A DNA stretch of 5,718 bases, from assembly GCA_025922715.1 (NCBI GenBank), contig JAICHH010000118.1, forward strand, positions 1 through 5,718, given 5' to 3'. A program made the translations under genes and the position numbers. Under the pieces are notes generated by a model. It worked only from the letters and a program-made list of their open reading frames with translations, was not told the DNA's origin and searched no databases. Positions 1-5,655 of this stretch are shown piece after piece (positions within the stretch are counted from its first letter, which is position 1; every line of letters begins with the position of its first letter). Source of the stretch: Nitrososphaeraceae archaeon. Lineage in GTDB: Archaea > Thermoproteota > Nitrososphaeria > Nitrososphaerales > Nitrososphaeraceae.

Positions 1-564
1 AATATAATGGTAATAATTAAGGATCAACAAAACTTCTTCTTCAGCTTCCTTTTTATTTTCATGGACAGTATGTCCTTCTTGCCATAGAAATTCTGAGTTT
101 CTAATAAAAGGTTTAGTAGATTTAATTTCAGCACGTAATGCGGAATTCCAAAAATTCATTTTCAAAGGAAGGTCTCTATAACTCATTATCCATTTAGAAA
201 ATATCTGATAGGCGAGAGTTTCTGAAGTGGGTCGAACTGCTAACTTGTCAGTTAAATCAGTATCTCCTGCTTTCGTGACCCAAAAAACCTCGGGAGTAAA
301 TCCATTAAAATGGTCCTTCTCTTTAGCTAAGAGGCTTTCTGGGATAAGAATAGGCAAGAACCCATTTTGATGTCCTGATTCTTTTAATTTTTTATCTAAA
401 TATTCCTTTATAATTTCCCAGATCCTATATCCATATGGTTTAACTACAATGAATCCTTTAACAGGCGAATAATCGATTAATCCGGCTTTGGTCACTACTT
501 GAGTATACCATTCACTAAAATCAATTTCTTTTCTAGTTGTTATTCCAATCTCTTTTTGTTCCAA
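1..564 (-). CDS. proS: Prolyl-tRNA synthetase, N-terminal part (runs off the left edge)
   Basis: Cytoplasmic class II aminoacyl-tRNA synthetase that activates proline with ATP and charges tRNA-Pro. Translating the reverse complement gives 188 codons open to the window edge. Visible family signatures are DFSEWYTQVV (15-24), the substrate-pocket motif RPTSET (111-116), the motif 2 region with RAE (144-146), TKPFIRNSEFLWQEGHT (150-166) and the VH that follows. These match the archaeal/eukaryotic-type ProRS. The anticodon-binding and C-terminal domains lie outside the window. No ATG is available upstream of the conserved sequence. The frame is closed by TAA at 580-582, so the start must be TTG at 564 (MEQKEIG) or TTG at 567. 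A GGG within AAGGGA (574-576) sits 9 or 6 nt upstream as a plausible ribosome site. It lies 30 nt downstream of the four-cysteine gene on the same strand, so the two are probably co-transcribed. Product identity is very secure; the exact start is less so. Confidence 0.95.
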   Translation of the reverse strand, partial: MEQKEIGITTRKEIDFSEWYTQVVTKAGLIDYSPVKGFIVVKPYGYRIWEIIKEYLDKKLKESGHQNGFLPILIPESLLAKEKDHFNGFTPEVFWVTKAGDTDLTDKLAVRPTSETLAYQIFSKWIMSYRDLPLKMNFWNSALRAEIKSTKPFIRNSEFLWQEGHTVHENKKEAEEEVLLILNYYHYI

Positions 565-572
565 CAAAAAAA

Positions 573-578
573 TCCCTT
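573..578 (-). promoter_or_regulatory. Putative ribosome binding site of proS
   Basis: On the minus strand AAGGGA lies 6 nt before TTG at 567 and 9 nt before TTG at 564. No ATG exists in this part of the frame, so this site is the main support for a non-ATG start. The match to the archaeal anti-Shine-Dalgarno sequence is partial. Confidence 0.4.
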
Positions 579-594
579 GTTAAAAATGTAATGA

Positions 595-897
595 TTATAA
601 TGGTTCACCACGACAATATACTTGTCCACTTATCCTACTATGAAAATTCTTGCAAACGTAACATGGAATAAATGATATTTCTCGTTGAAGAACAGGACAA
701 TCTACAGACTCCATTTTCATTCTTTTTAGCATTTTAGGACTAACACCTTTTAACTTAAGTTTTCCTTTTTCATCCATCATTCCAATACTCTTTAATTCAT
801 TTTTGACTTCATCGCTGAGTCGCATCGCTGTATCTGATAACTTAACTGGTACGATAAATTTTGTATTGGTATCAGATATAGAATTAGGTTCACTCAT
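595..897 (-). CDS. Conserved-looking 100-residue protein with four cysteines, function unknown
   Basis: I do not recognise a characterised family. The protein has a polar N-terminus (1-60) rich in Lys, Ser and Asp, with two MK-type basic patches near 55-62. A compact C-terminal segment follows with Cys67, Cys79, Cys82 and Cys95 (spacing C-x11-C-x2-C-x12-C), ending in YCRGEPL. Four cysteines including a CxxC pair suggest a zinc ribbon or, less likely, an iron-sulfur site; that is inference from spacing only. There is no signal peptide or membrane segment, so it is probably cytoplasmic. The gene is real rather than a chance frame: it ends with TAA 30 nt before proS on the same strand, starts with ATG behind an AT-rich TATA-like element, and the only overlapping frame is a short, featureless opposite-strand one. 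With no Shine-Dalgarno sequence and the TATA element about 23 nt from ATG, the mRNA is probably leaderless. A role linked to translation is possible from the neighbour, but unproven. Confidence 0.8.
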   Translation of the reverse strand: MSEPNSISDTNTKFIVPVKLSDTAMRLSDEVKNELKSIGMMDEKGKLKLKGVSPKMLKRMKMESVDCPVLQREISFIPCYVCKNFHSRISGQVYCRGEPL

Positions 898-914
898 ATA
901 TTTATGTTCTAATG

Positions 915-925
915 ATATAATATAT
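915..925 (-). promoter_or_regulatory. TATA-like element for the four-cysteine gene / proS unit
   Basis: The near-palindromic ATATAATATAT is centred about 23 nt upstream of the ATG at 897. That is roughly the distance expected for a TATA box of a leaderless archaeal transcript. Because it is almost symmetric, it could also be read toward cofG, which would give that gene a leader of about 40 nt. Assigned from position and composition only. Confidence 0.45.
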
Positions 926-949
926 GATGTTTCCTATCCAAAAAAAAAA

Positions 950-957
950 TTAAAGAT
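950..957 (+). promoter_or_regulatory. Weak candidate TATA box for the cofGH operon
   Basis: TTAAAGAT follows a run of ten A (940-949) and lies about 30 nt before the cofG ATG at 987. The match to an archaeal TATA box is imperfect, and the 915-925 element is an alternative. The A-run would occupy the place of the purine-rich B-recognition element. Confidence 0.25.
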
Positions 958-973
958 AAATTACTTTACTAAT

Positions 974-979
974 GGAGAT
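974..979 (+). promoter_or_regulatory. Ribosome binding site of cofG
   Basis: GGAGAT lies 7-9 nt before ATG at 987 and overlaps the in-frame ATG at 972. A site in this place favours 987 as the start; if 972 were used the same bases would be coding and no upstream site would exist. Confidence 0.5.
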
Positions 980-986
980 AATAGTG

Positions 987-2192
987 ATGGATTCAGAAAT
1001 TTCATTTTCGATTAAAGACGACTCAATATCTGAAATTCTGAATAGATATCAAAATGGAACGACTATTTCTAAAAATGTTGCTCTTGACCTTTTGGAGTCT
1101 AAAGACATTCTATACATATTGAAACTTTCAGCCTGTTTAAAAACCAGGTTTAAAAAAGATGTTATTACTTATTCTAGAAAAATCTTTATTAATATAACTA
1201 ATTTGTGTAGGGATATTTGTTCATATTGTACCTATAGAAAAAATCCATTGGAATCATCTTCGGTAATGATGAAGCCTGCTGAAGTGCTTAATTTAGCAAA
1301 AATTGGAAAAAAATATCACTGTACCGAAGCTTTAATTGTTGCAGGGGAAAGGCCAGAAGAGCGATACAGCGAAGCAAAAAGATGGCTAAGCCAACTTGGA
1401 TATACGTCACTAGTAGAATATGTAAGTGATATATCTGAAAAAATTGTAAAAGATACTGGTTTATTACCTCATTCTAATCTTGGAAATATTACAAAAGAAG
1501 AAATGAAATTATTAAAGACGTATAATGTAAGCCTAGGTTTAATGCTCGAATCATCAAGTGAAAAATTGCTAGAAAAAGGCATGCCCCATGAATTTGCACC
1601 TAGTAAAAACCCTATTAAGAGGATTGAGGTAATAAAGAACGCCGGCAGAATGAAAATTCCTTTAACCACAGGACTATTAATTGGGATTGGGGAAACTAAG
1701 GAAGAAATAATAAATGATTTGTTTCTTTTAAAGAGTATTAATAACGAATTTGAGAACATTCAAGAAATAATTTTACAGAATTTTCAACCTAAAAGAAATA
1801 CCACTATGCAAGGTTTTCCTTCTCCGAGTAATGATTATTTCTTAAAGATAGTTTCTATTGCAAGATTAATAATGCCCGATATGAATATTCAAATTCCTCC
1901 GAATCTATCTCCCAGAACTTTTAGTTCTTTCATAGATGCAGGGATTAATGATTGGGGAGGAATTTCTCCTGTAACAATCGATCATGTAAATCCTGAATTT
2001 CTATGGCCAAAGATAAATGAGCTAAAAAAAATAACAGAATCCAAGCAACAAAGACTGCGGGCAAGGTTACCGGTCTATCCTGAGTTTATTGACAAACATG
2101 ATTTTATTTCTTCTCATTTACGAAATTATGTAGAAAACTTTATTGGTTTAGATAGATTAGTGAAAGAGGAATATTTAGTTGAATTTAGATAG
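987..2192 (+). CDS. cofG: FO synthase subunit 1, CofG (7,8-didemethyl-8-hydroxy-5-deazariboflavin synthase)
   Basis: Radical SAM enzyme of coenzyme F420 synthesis. It takes the CofH product and closes the deazaflavin ring to give FO. The 401-residue product (numbering from ATG 987) carries the cluster motif CRDICSYC (Cys74, Cys78, Cys81; CxxxCxxC). CofG landmarks follow in order: GERPE (120-124), GLLPHSN (158-164), LMLES (185-189), TTGLLIGIGET (227-237), IPPNLSP (303-309) and AGINDWGGISPVTIDHVNPE (318-337). The C-terminal RLPVYPEF also fits the family, and the length is usual. ATG 987 is preferred over in-frame ATG 972 because GGAGAT is well placed for it. The stop overlaps the start of cofH by 14 nt, so the two are co-transcribed and probably translationally coupled. 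Identity is very secure; no key residue is missing. Confidence 0.96.
   Translation: MDSEISFSIKDDSISEILNRYQNGTTISKNVALDLLESKDILYILKLSACLKTRFKKDVITYSRKIFINITNLCRDICSYCTYRKNPLESSSVMMKPAEVLNLAKIGKKYHCTEALIVAGERPEERYSEAKRWLSQLGYTSLVEYVSDISEKIVKDTGLLPHSNLGNITKEEMKLLKTYNVSLGLMLESSSEKLLEKGMPHEFAPSKNPIKRIEVIKNAGRMKIPLTTGLLIGIGETKEEIINDLFLLKSINNEFENIQEIILQNFQPKRNTTMQGFPSPSNDYFLKIVSIARLIMPDMNIQIPPNLSPRTFSSFIDAGINDWGGISPVTIDHVNPEFLWPKINELKKITESKQQRLRARLPVYPEFIDKHDFISSHLRNYVENFIGLDRLVKEEYLVEFR
2166..2170 (+). promoter_or_regulatory. Ribosome binding site of cofH, inside cofG
   Basis: GAGGA lies within the last codons of cofG, 8 nt before the TTG at 2179. It supports TTG as the cofH start and coupled translation of the overlapping pair. 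Confidence 0.6.
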
Positions 2193-3424
2193 TATAATAA
2201 AAAACATTGATCCTGTTATTTCTAATATACTGAATAGAGTAATTGATGGAAATCACATATCTGAGGATGAAACTAGAGAACTGTTCAATTCTAACGGAAT
2301 AGAATTGAACATGATTGTAATTGTTGCTAACCATCTTTGTAAAATAAAAAAAAGAGATATTGTTACATATGTCGTAAATCGAAATATAAATTTTACAAAT
2401 GTTTGTATCAAAAGATGTGGTTTTTGTGCATTTAGTAGAGATTTCAGAGAAGAGGAGGGGTATTATTTACCTATTGAAGAAATAGTAAGAAGAGCAAAAG
2501 AGGCTGAAAAATTGGGTGCCACTGAAGTATGTATTCAAGCAGGCCTTCCTCCAAAAATGGACGGCATGTTATATGTCGATATCTGCAATGCTATTAAAAG
2601 AGAGTTGCCGGATATCCATATTCATGCTTTTTCACCCGAGGAAATTCTATATGGTGCAAAAAGAGCCAATAACTCAGTAGAAGATTATTTAAAAATGCTT
2701 AAAGAAGCAGGCTTAGGAAGTATTCCTGGAACTGCTGCTGAAATATTAGATCAGGAAATAAGAGATAAAATTTCTCCAGGAAGAATAGGTGTAGAAGATT
2801 GGATAAAAGTTGTTAAAAGTGCTCATTCAATTGGAATTAATTCTACCTCTACTATTATGTATGGCCACATCGAAAGTTATACACATATTACAAAACATCT
2901 GGGTATACTAAAAGATATTCAAAAAGAAACTAGAGGATTTACAGAATTTGTGCCATTGAGTTTTGTTCATACTGAAGCACCAATGTATAATAGAAATCTT
3001 ATTGACGGTATTAGAAATGGACCTACTGGAGTTGAAGTGTTAAAAATGCATGCAATTGCAAGAATTTTTTTTTAATAACCAAATCGATAATATTCAAATT
3101 TCATGGGTAAAAGAGGGACCACGAATGGGACAGATCTTATTAGAAGCAGGTGCTAACGATTTTGGTGGAACATTAATCAATGAAAGTATTTCGACGTCTG
3201 CTGGAGCCTCTTTTGGACAGCTATTAAAACCTAAAGTTATTAGAAATATCATACATAATATGGGCAAAATACCCGCTCAAAGGAAGTCAAACTATGAAAT
3301 TATTAAAACATTTTCAAATGAGGATTACTTTGGCGATGAATTACTTGATATATCTAACCCTCAAGATTTTGGATCATATAAAGAGTTAATAAAAATGGAT
3401 CAGTTCAGGTTCAAAAATCACTGA
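2179..3424 (+). CDS. cofH: FO synthase subunit 2, CofH (5-amino-6-(D-ribitylamino)uracil-L-tyrosine 4-hydroxyphenyl transferase), frame broken at T9
   Basis: Radical SAM enzyme that transfers the 4-hydroxybenzyl group of tyrosine to 5-amino-6-ribitylaminouracil, giving the substrate of CofG. It starts at TTG behind GAGGA and overlaps cofG by 14 nt. The first frame (298 residues, to TAA at 3073-3075) holds the cluster motif CIKRCGFC (Cys76, Cys80, Cys83), CIQAGLPP (118-125), HIHAFSPEE (147-155), GLGSIPGTAAEIL (178-190), STIMYGH (224-230) and LKMHAIARIFF (288-298). The conserved C-terminal part, IDNIQISWVKEGPRMGQ followed by AGANDFGGTLINESIS, continues without a gap in the next frame, from AAT at 3074 to TGA at 3422-3424. 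Removing one T from the run at 3065-3073 joins the parts into 414 residues, a normal CofH length. The downstream part shows no decay, so this is a sequencing error, a very recent mutation, or slippage that restores the frame. CofG next door argues against the related menaquinone enzymes MqnC and MqnE. Confidence 0.9.
3065..3073 (+). other. Run of nine T causing the cofH frameshift
   Basis: The zero frame reads AGA ATT TTT TTT TAA TAA and stops at two tandem TAA codons. The conserved CofH sequence resumes at 3074 in the +1 frame (NNQIDNIQ). One T too many explains the break exactly. Runs of this length are prone to length errors in sequencing and to RNA polymerase or ribosome slippage. Confidence 0.85.
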
Positions 3425-3435
3425 GATCGATATTC

Positions 3436-3480
3436 CTTTCTTGTAATTTTTATTTAAACTAATTTTTAGAATTATTTTAT
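3436..3480 (+). terminator. T-rich termination zone after cofH
   Basis: The sense strand here has several T runs (T5 at 3447-3451, T5 at 3463-3467, T4 at 3475-3478) just past the cofH stop. Archaeal termination often needs only such U-tracts, without a hairpin. No strong stem is visible. Confidence 0.4.
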
Positions 3481-3486
3481 TGGTAA

Positions 3487-3504
3487 GATTTATCAATAGT
3501 AAAA
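3487..3504 (+). promoter_or_regulatory. Candidate promoter region of the topoisomerase gene
   Basis: GATTTATCAATAGTAAAA is an AT-rich stretch 27-44 nt before ATG 3531. That is the right zone for a TATA box of a leaderless or short-leader transcript. No Shine-Dalgarno sequence precedes the ATG, which fits a leaderless mRNA. The exact box cannot be chosen from sequence alone. Confidence 0.3.
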
Positions 3505-3530
3505 CATGACCATTAAATCTAGATCTATTA

Positions 3531-5198
3531 ATGTCAAATACCATTGAAAAGACTTTTAAATGGAAAACATTGGAGCACAATGGAGTAGCTTTTCCTCCCG
3601 ATCATATTTTAAAAGGATTATGTATTAAAATAAATAATGAAAGACTAACTCTTAATAATGAACAAGAAGAAATAGCCTATGCATGGGCAAAAAAGAAAGA
3701 TACTCATTATATTAAAGATGCTATATTCCAAACTAATTTCTTAAATGATTTTAAAAAAATATTACCAACTAGGTTTCAAAATACCAATAACATAAATGAA
3801 ATCGATTTTTCAGAAGCATTTAGGGTTGTTGATGAGGAACTTAAACTCAAAGTAATAGAAAAAGAGAAAATCCAAAAATTAAGTAGAGAAGAGAGAAAGA
3901 AGTTGATAGATAAAAAAAAACAAGAAAGAGAAAAACTAAAGAATTTTTATGGAAAGGCATATGTTGATGGGTTGGAAGTCGAAGTTGCCAATTGGTTAGT
4001 TGAGCCTCCAGGTTTATTCATGGGTAGGGGATTACATCCACTTCGAGGGAGATGGAAACCAAGAGTAACACCTCAAGATGTTATATTGAATTTGGGAGAA
4101 GATGCACCTGTTCCTGAAGGGGCATGGAAAAATATTGTTCATGATCATACATCAACTTGGCTAGCAACTTGGACCGAAAAATTAACTGATAAGAGAAAAT
4201 ATGTCTGGTTACATGATTCAGCATTTCTCAGACAAAATACTGATAAAGAAAAATACGACAAAGCGAGAAATCTCGAAAAATATGTCTATAAGATTCAAAA
4301 AGAAATTATAAATAAAATGATTAATTCAAAGGATTTAAATCAGCGGAAAATAGCAACTGTGTGTTATTTAATACTCAAATTAGCAATGAGAGTAGGCGAT
4401 GAAAAAGATAAAGATGAAGCAGATACAGTTGGTGCGTCTACATTGAGAGTAGAACACATAAATTTTCCTGAAAAAGATAATAAGAAATTTATAGAACTTA
4501 ATTTTCTTGGAAAAGATAGTGTCCCATGGCAAAAAACCTTAGAAATAAATTCTGAAGACACAAAAGGTTTATATCATAATATTCAATTATTTATGAAAGA
4601 CAAAGGACACAATAGTGAGATTTTTGATAATATAAATTCCTCAAAAGTTAATGCATTTTTAAGAAAAATAGATCCAAAAAATGTACCAGGACTAACCGCA
4701 AAGGTATTCAGAACTTATCTTGCAACAAAAATAGTTAAAGAATCATTAAAAAAACCACCTCTTGATGTGAATACACAGTCATCAGAACCTAAAAAAATTT
4801 ATGTAGCCAAAATTGCGAATTTAAAAGCAGCTATTGCGTGTAACCATAAAAAAGGAATTGATCCCAATAACCCTGCCAGTAAAAAGGCATTAGATAAATT
4901 TGCAGAATCCATAGCTAAAAAGGAAGAGACCATTGAAAAAATAAGGAATGATATATTGTCTAATAATTGGAAAACAGAAAAACAGAAAGAAAGACTTAGC
5001 TATAGAATGGAGAAGATTCAATACCAATTAAAACTACAAAAGGAAACCCGCGATTATAATTTGGGTACGTCGTTAAGAAATTATATTGATCCAAGAATCA
5101 TGAAATCCTGGTTAGATGATGTAGGATTAGATTGGAAAAAGGTGTATACTTCCACGTTACAAAGAAAATTTAAATGGATTGAATTAGCTAAGAGGTAA
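3531..5198 (+). CDS. DNA topoisomerase IB (eukaryote-like, thaumarchaeal type)
   Basis: Relaxes positive and negative supercoils by nicking one DNA strand through a 3'-phosphotyrosyl link, without ATP. The 555-residue protein aligns by eye with the core and C-terminal domains of human TOP1. It has FKWKTLEHNGVAFPP (9-23), a charged Lys/Glu helix (102-138), then EPPGLFMGRGLHP (158-170). All five catalytic residues are present: Arg287 in LAMRVGDEK, Lys328 in FLGKDS, Arg394 in TAKVFRTY, His439 in ACNHKK, and the nucleophile Tyr518 in LGTSLRNYIDPRI. The signature ADTVGASTLRVEHI is at 297-310. Residues about 445-505 are Lys/Glu-rich and correspond to the coiled-coil linker. The long disordered N-terminal tail of the eukaryotic enzyme is absent, as is usual in archaea. 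ATG 3531 is chosen because the conserved N-terminus begins a few residues later. The gene stands alone, with T-rich DNA before it and a T-rich hairpin after it. Confidence 0.97.
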   Translation: MSNTIEKTFKWKTLEHNGVAFPPDHILKGLCIKINNERLTLNNEQEEIAYAWAKKKDTHYIKDAIFQTNFLNDFKKILPTRFQNTNNINEIDFSEAFRVVDEELKLKVIEKEKIQKLSREERKKLIDKKKQEREKLKNFYGKAYVDGLEVEVANWLVEPPGLFMGRGLHPLRGRWKPRVTPQDVILNLGEDAPVPEGAWKNIVHDHTSTWLATWTEKLTDKRKYVWLHDSAFLRQNTDKEKYDKARNLEKYVYKIQKEIINKMINSKDLNQRKIATVCYLILKLAMRVGDEKDKDEADTVGASTLRVEHINFPEKDNKKFIELNFLGKDSVPWQKTLEINSEDTKGLYHNIQLFMKDKGHNSEIFDNINSSKVNAFLRKIDPKNVPGLTAKVFRTYLATKIVKESLKKPPLDVNTQSSEPKKIYVAKIANLKAAIACNHKKGIDPNNPASKKALDKFAESIAKKEETIEKIRNDILSNNWKTEKQKERLSYRMEKIQYQLKLQKETRDYNLGTSLRNYIDPRIMKSWLDDVGLDWKKVYTSTLQRKFKWIELAKR

Positions 5199-5214
5199 TC
5201 AACTTCTTCCAATC

Positions 5215-5229
5215 TTCAAATTTTTTGAA
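5215..5229 (+). terminator. Hairpin with T6 after the topoisomerase gene
   Basis: TTCAAA-TTT-TTTGAA is a perfect 6-bp inverted repeat with a 3-nt loop, 16 nt past the stop codon. The T6 run is built into it. The stem is AT-rich and weak, so the U-tract may matter more than the fold. Confidence 0.4.
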
Positions 5230-5259
5230 TGTTTAAAATAAAAATACAAGCTTTACTAG

Positions 5260-5305
5260 AATTTTCCTATACCTTACTATATCAACAAAAGTTATAGGAG
5301 AAATT
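5260..5305 (+). repeat. Imperfect 12-bp inverted repeat between the topoisomerase gene and tRNA-Met
   Basis: The left arm AATTTTCCTATA (5260-5271) pairs with TATAGGAGAAATT (5293-5305), with only G5300 bulged and a 21-nt loop. The inner 7 bp (TCCTATA / TATAGGA) are perfect. It lies in the spacer just upstream of the tRNA TATA-like box. It could be an RNA hairpin in the topoisomerase 3' tail, a protein-binding site, or chance in AT-rich DNA. Confidence 0.45.
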
Positions 5306-5318
5306 TGAATATTAATAG

Positions 5319-5328
5319 AATATATATC
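5319..5328 (+). promoter_or_regulatory. TATA box of the tRNA-Met gene
   Basis: AATATATATC is centred about 42 nt before the first tRNA base. A start about 26 nt downstream would give a 5' leader of roughly 16 nt for RNase P to remove. Position and composition fit an archaeal tRNA promoter. Confidence 0.55.
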
Positions 5329-5365
5329 ACAATTGAAATAACAGGAATGAAACGCTGCTGAGCTT

Positions 5366-5440
5366 GCCGGAGTGGCTCAGCCTGGTTAGAGCGTTCGACT
5401 CATAATCGAAAGGTCGCGGGCTCGAATCCCGCCTCCGGCA
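5366..5440 (+). tRNA. tRNA-Met (CAT), elongator type
   Basis: A full 75-nt cloverleaf can be folded. The acceptor is GCCGGAG/CTCCGGC with discriminator A5440. The D stem is GCTC/GAGC with loop AGCCTGGTTA, and the anticodon stem TTCGA/TCGAA encloses loop CTCATAA (anticodon CAT at 5401-5403). The variable loop is AGGTC and the T stem GCGGG/CCCGC has loop CTCGAAT. It is not the initiator: the first pair is G1-C72 instead of A1-U72, and the three G-C pairs next to the anticodon loop are missing. The GCCGG acceptor and overall sequence resemble archaeal elongator tRNA-Met rather than the CAT-reading tRNA-Ile. The CCA end is not encoded, there is no intron, and position 54 is C instead of the usual T. 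GC content rises sharply over the gene, as expected for a tRNA in an AT-rich genome. Confidence 0.97.
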
Positions 5441-5455
5441 TTGAGTTTTCTCAAT
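5440..5455 (+). terminator. Short hairpin directly after tRNA-Met
   Basis: ATTGAG-TTTT-CTCAAT is a 6-bp perfect stem with a 4-nt loop that begins at the discriminator base. It may fold in the tRNA 3' trailer and affect end processing or termination. It is short enough to arise by chance. Confidence 0.3.
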
Positions 5456-5587
5456 TCCAATTTACTCCAACAAAATATGAAAAAAAGTATAACCAAACTC
5501 AAAATTTAAAATCTGAAAACATAACATAGTTTAATAAGTATACCACAAATTGTTAAATTACCTTTCCAACTGAGATGTCTCCAATAG

Positions 5588-5623
5588 AAAAAAGAATAGT
5601 TATAAGATTCAAAAGATAAAAAA
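5588..5623 (-). terminator. Possible T-rich terminator of the right-edge minus-strand gene
   Basis: Read on the minus strand, T6 runs occur at 5618-5623 and 5588-5593, 33 and 63 nt beyond the TAG at 5656. They would suit U-tract termination of a leftward transcript, if the right-edge gene is real. The remaining spacer back to the tRNA (5456-5587) shows no gene or RNA that I can support. Confidence 0.25.
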
Positions 5624-5655
5624 TCGGATCTAAATAGAAATTGATCAGCTGTATA

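Noticed and set aside
803..1015. 70-codon plus-strand frame across the divergent promoter
   Set aside because: It overlaps the start of the minus-strand four-cysteine gene and the start of cofG, has no recognisable motif and no ribosome site.
1469..1759. 96-codon minus-strand frame inside cofG
   Set aside because: It lies wholly opposite conserved CofG sequence, and its hydrophobic, Ser/Phe/Ile-rich translation is typical of an antisense shadow.
3050..3424. A separate 124-residue gene starting at ATG 3050
   Set aside because: Its first eight codons only re-read the end of the upstream cofH frame, and everything from 3074 onward is the conserved CofH C-terminus. It is the second half of cofH, not its own gene.
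3519..3526. Palindrome TAGATCTA just before the topoisomerase ATG, as an operator
   Set aside because: An 8-nt palindrome made of common restriction-site-like words is expected by chance in AT-rich DNA, and there is no second copy.
3386..3580. 64-codon minus-strand frame between cofH and the topoisomerase gene
   Set aside because: It covers the ends of two genuine genes and a T-rich spacer, with no family signature or promoter to support it.
4364..4561. 65-codon minus-strand frame inside the topoisomerase gene
   Set aside because: It is antisense to the catalytic Arg287 and Lys328 region, so it is a shadow of constrained coding sequence.
5305..5361. 18-codon leader peptide starting at TTG 5305 with GGAG at 5297-5300
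   Set aside because: The GGAG is part of an inverted repeat and lies only 4 nt from the TTG. The frame also runs through the tRNA promoter and leader. A peptide before a tRNA gene is not supported.
5366..5440. tRNA-Met as an integration site for a genomic island
   Set aside because: No duplicated tRNA 3' end and no integrase or accessory gene appears in the window on either side.
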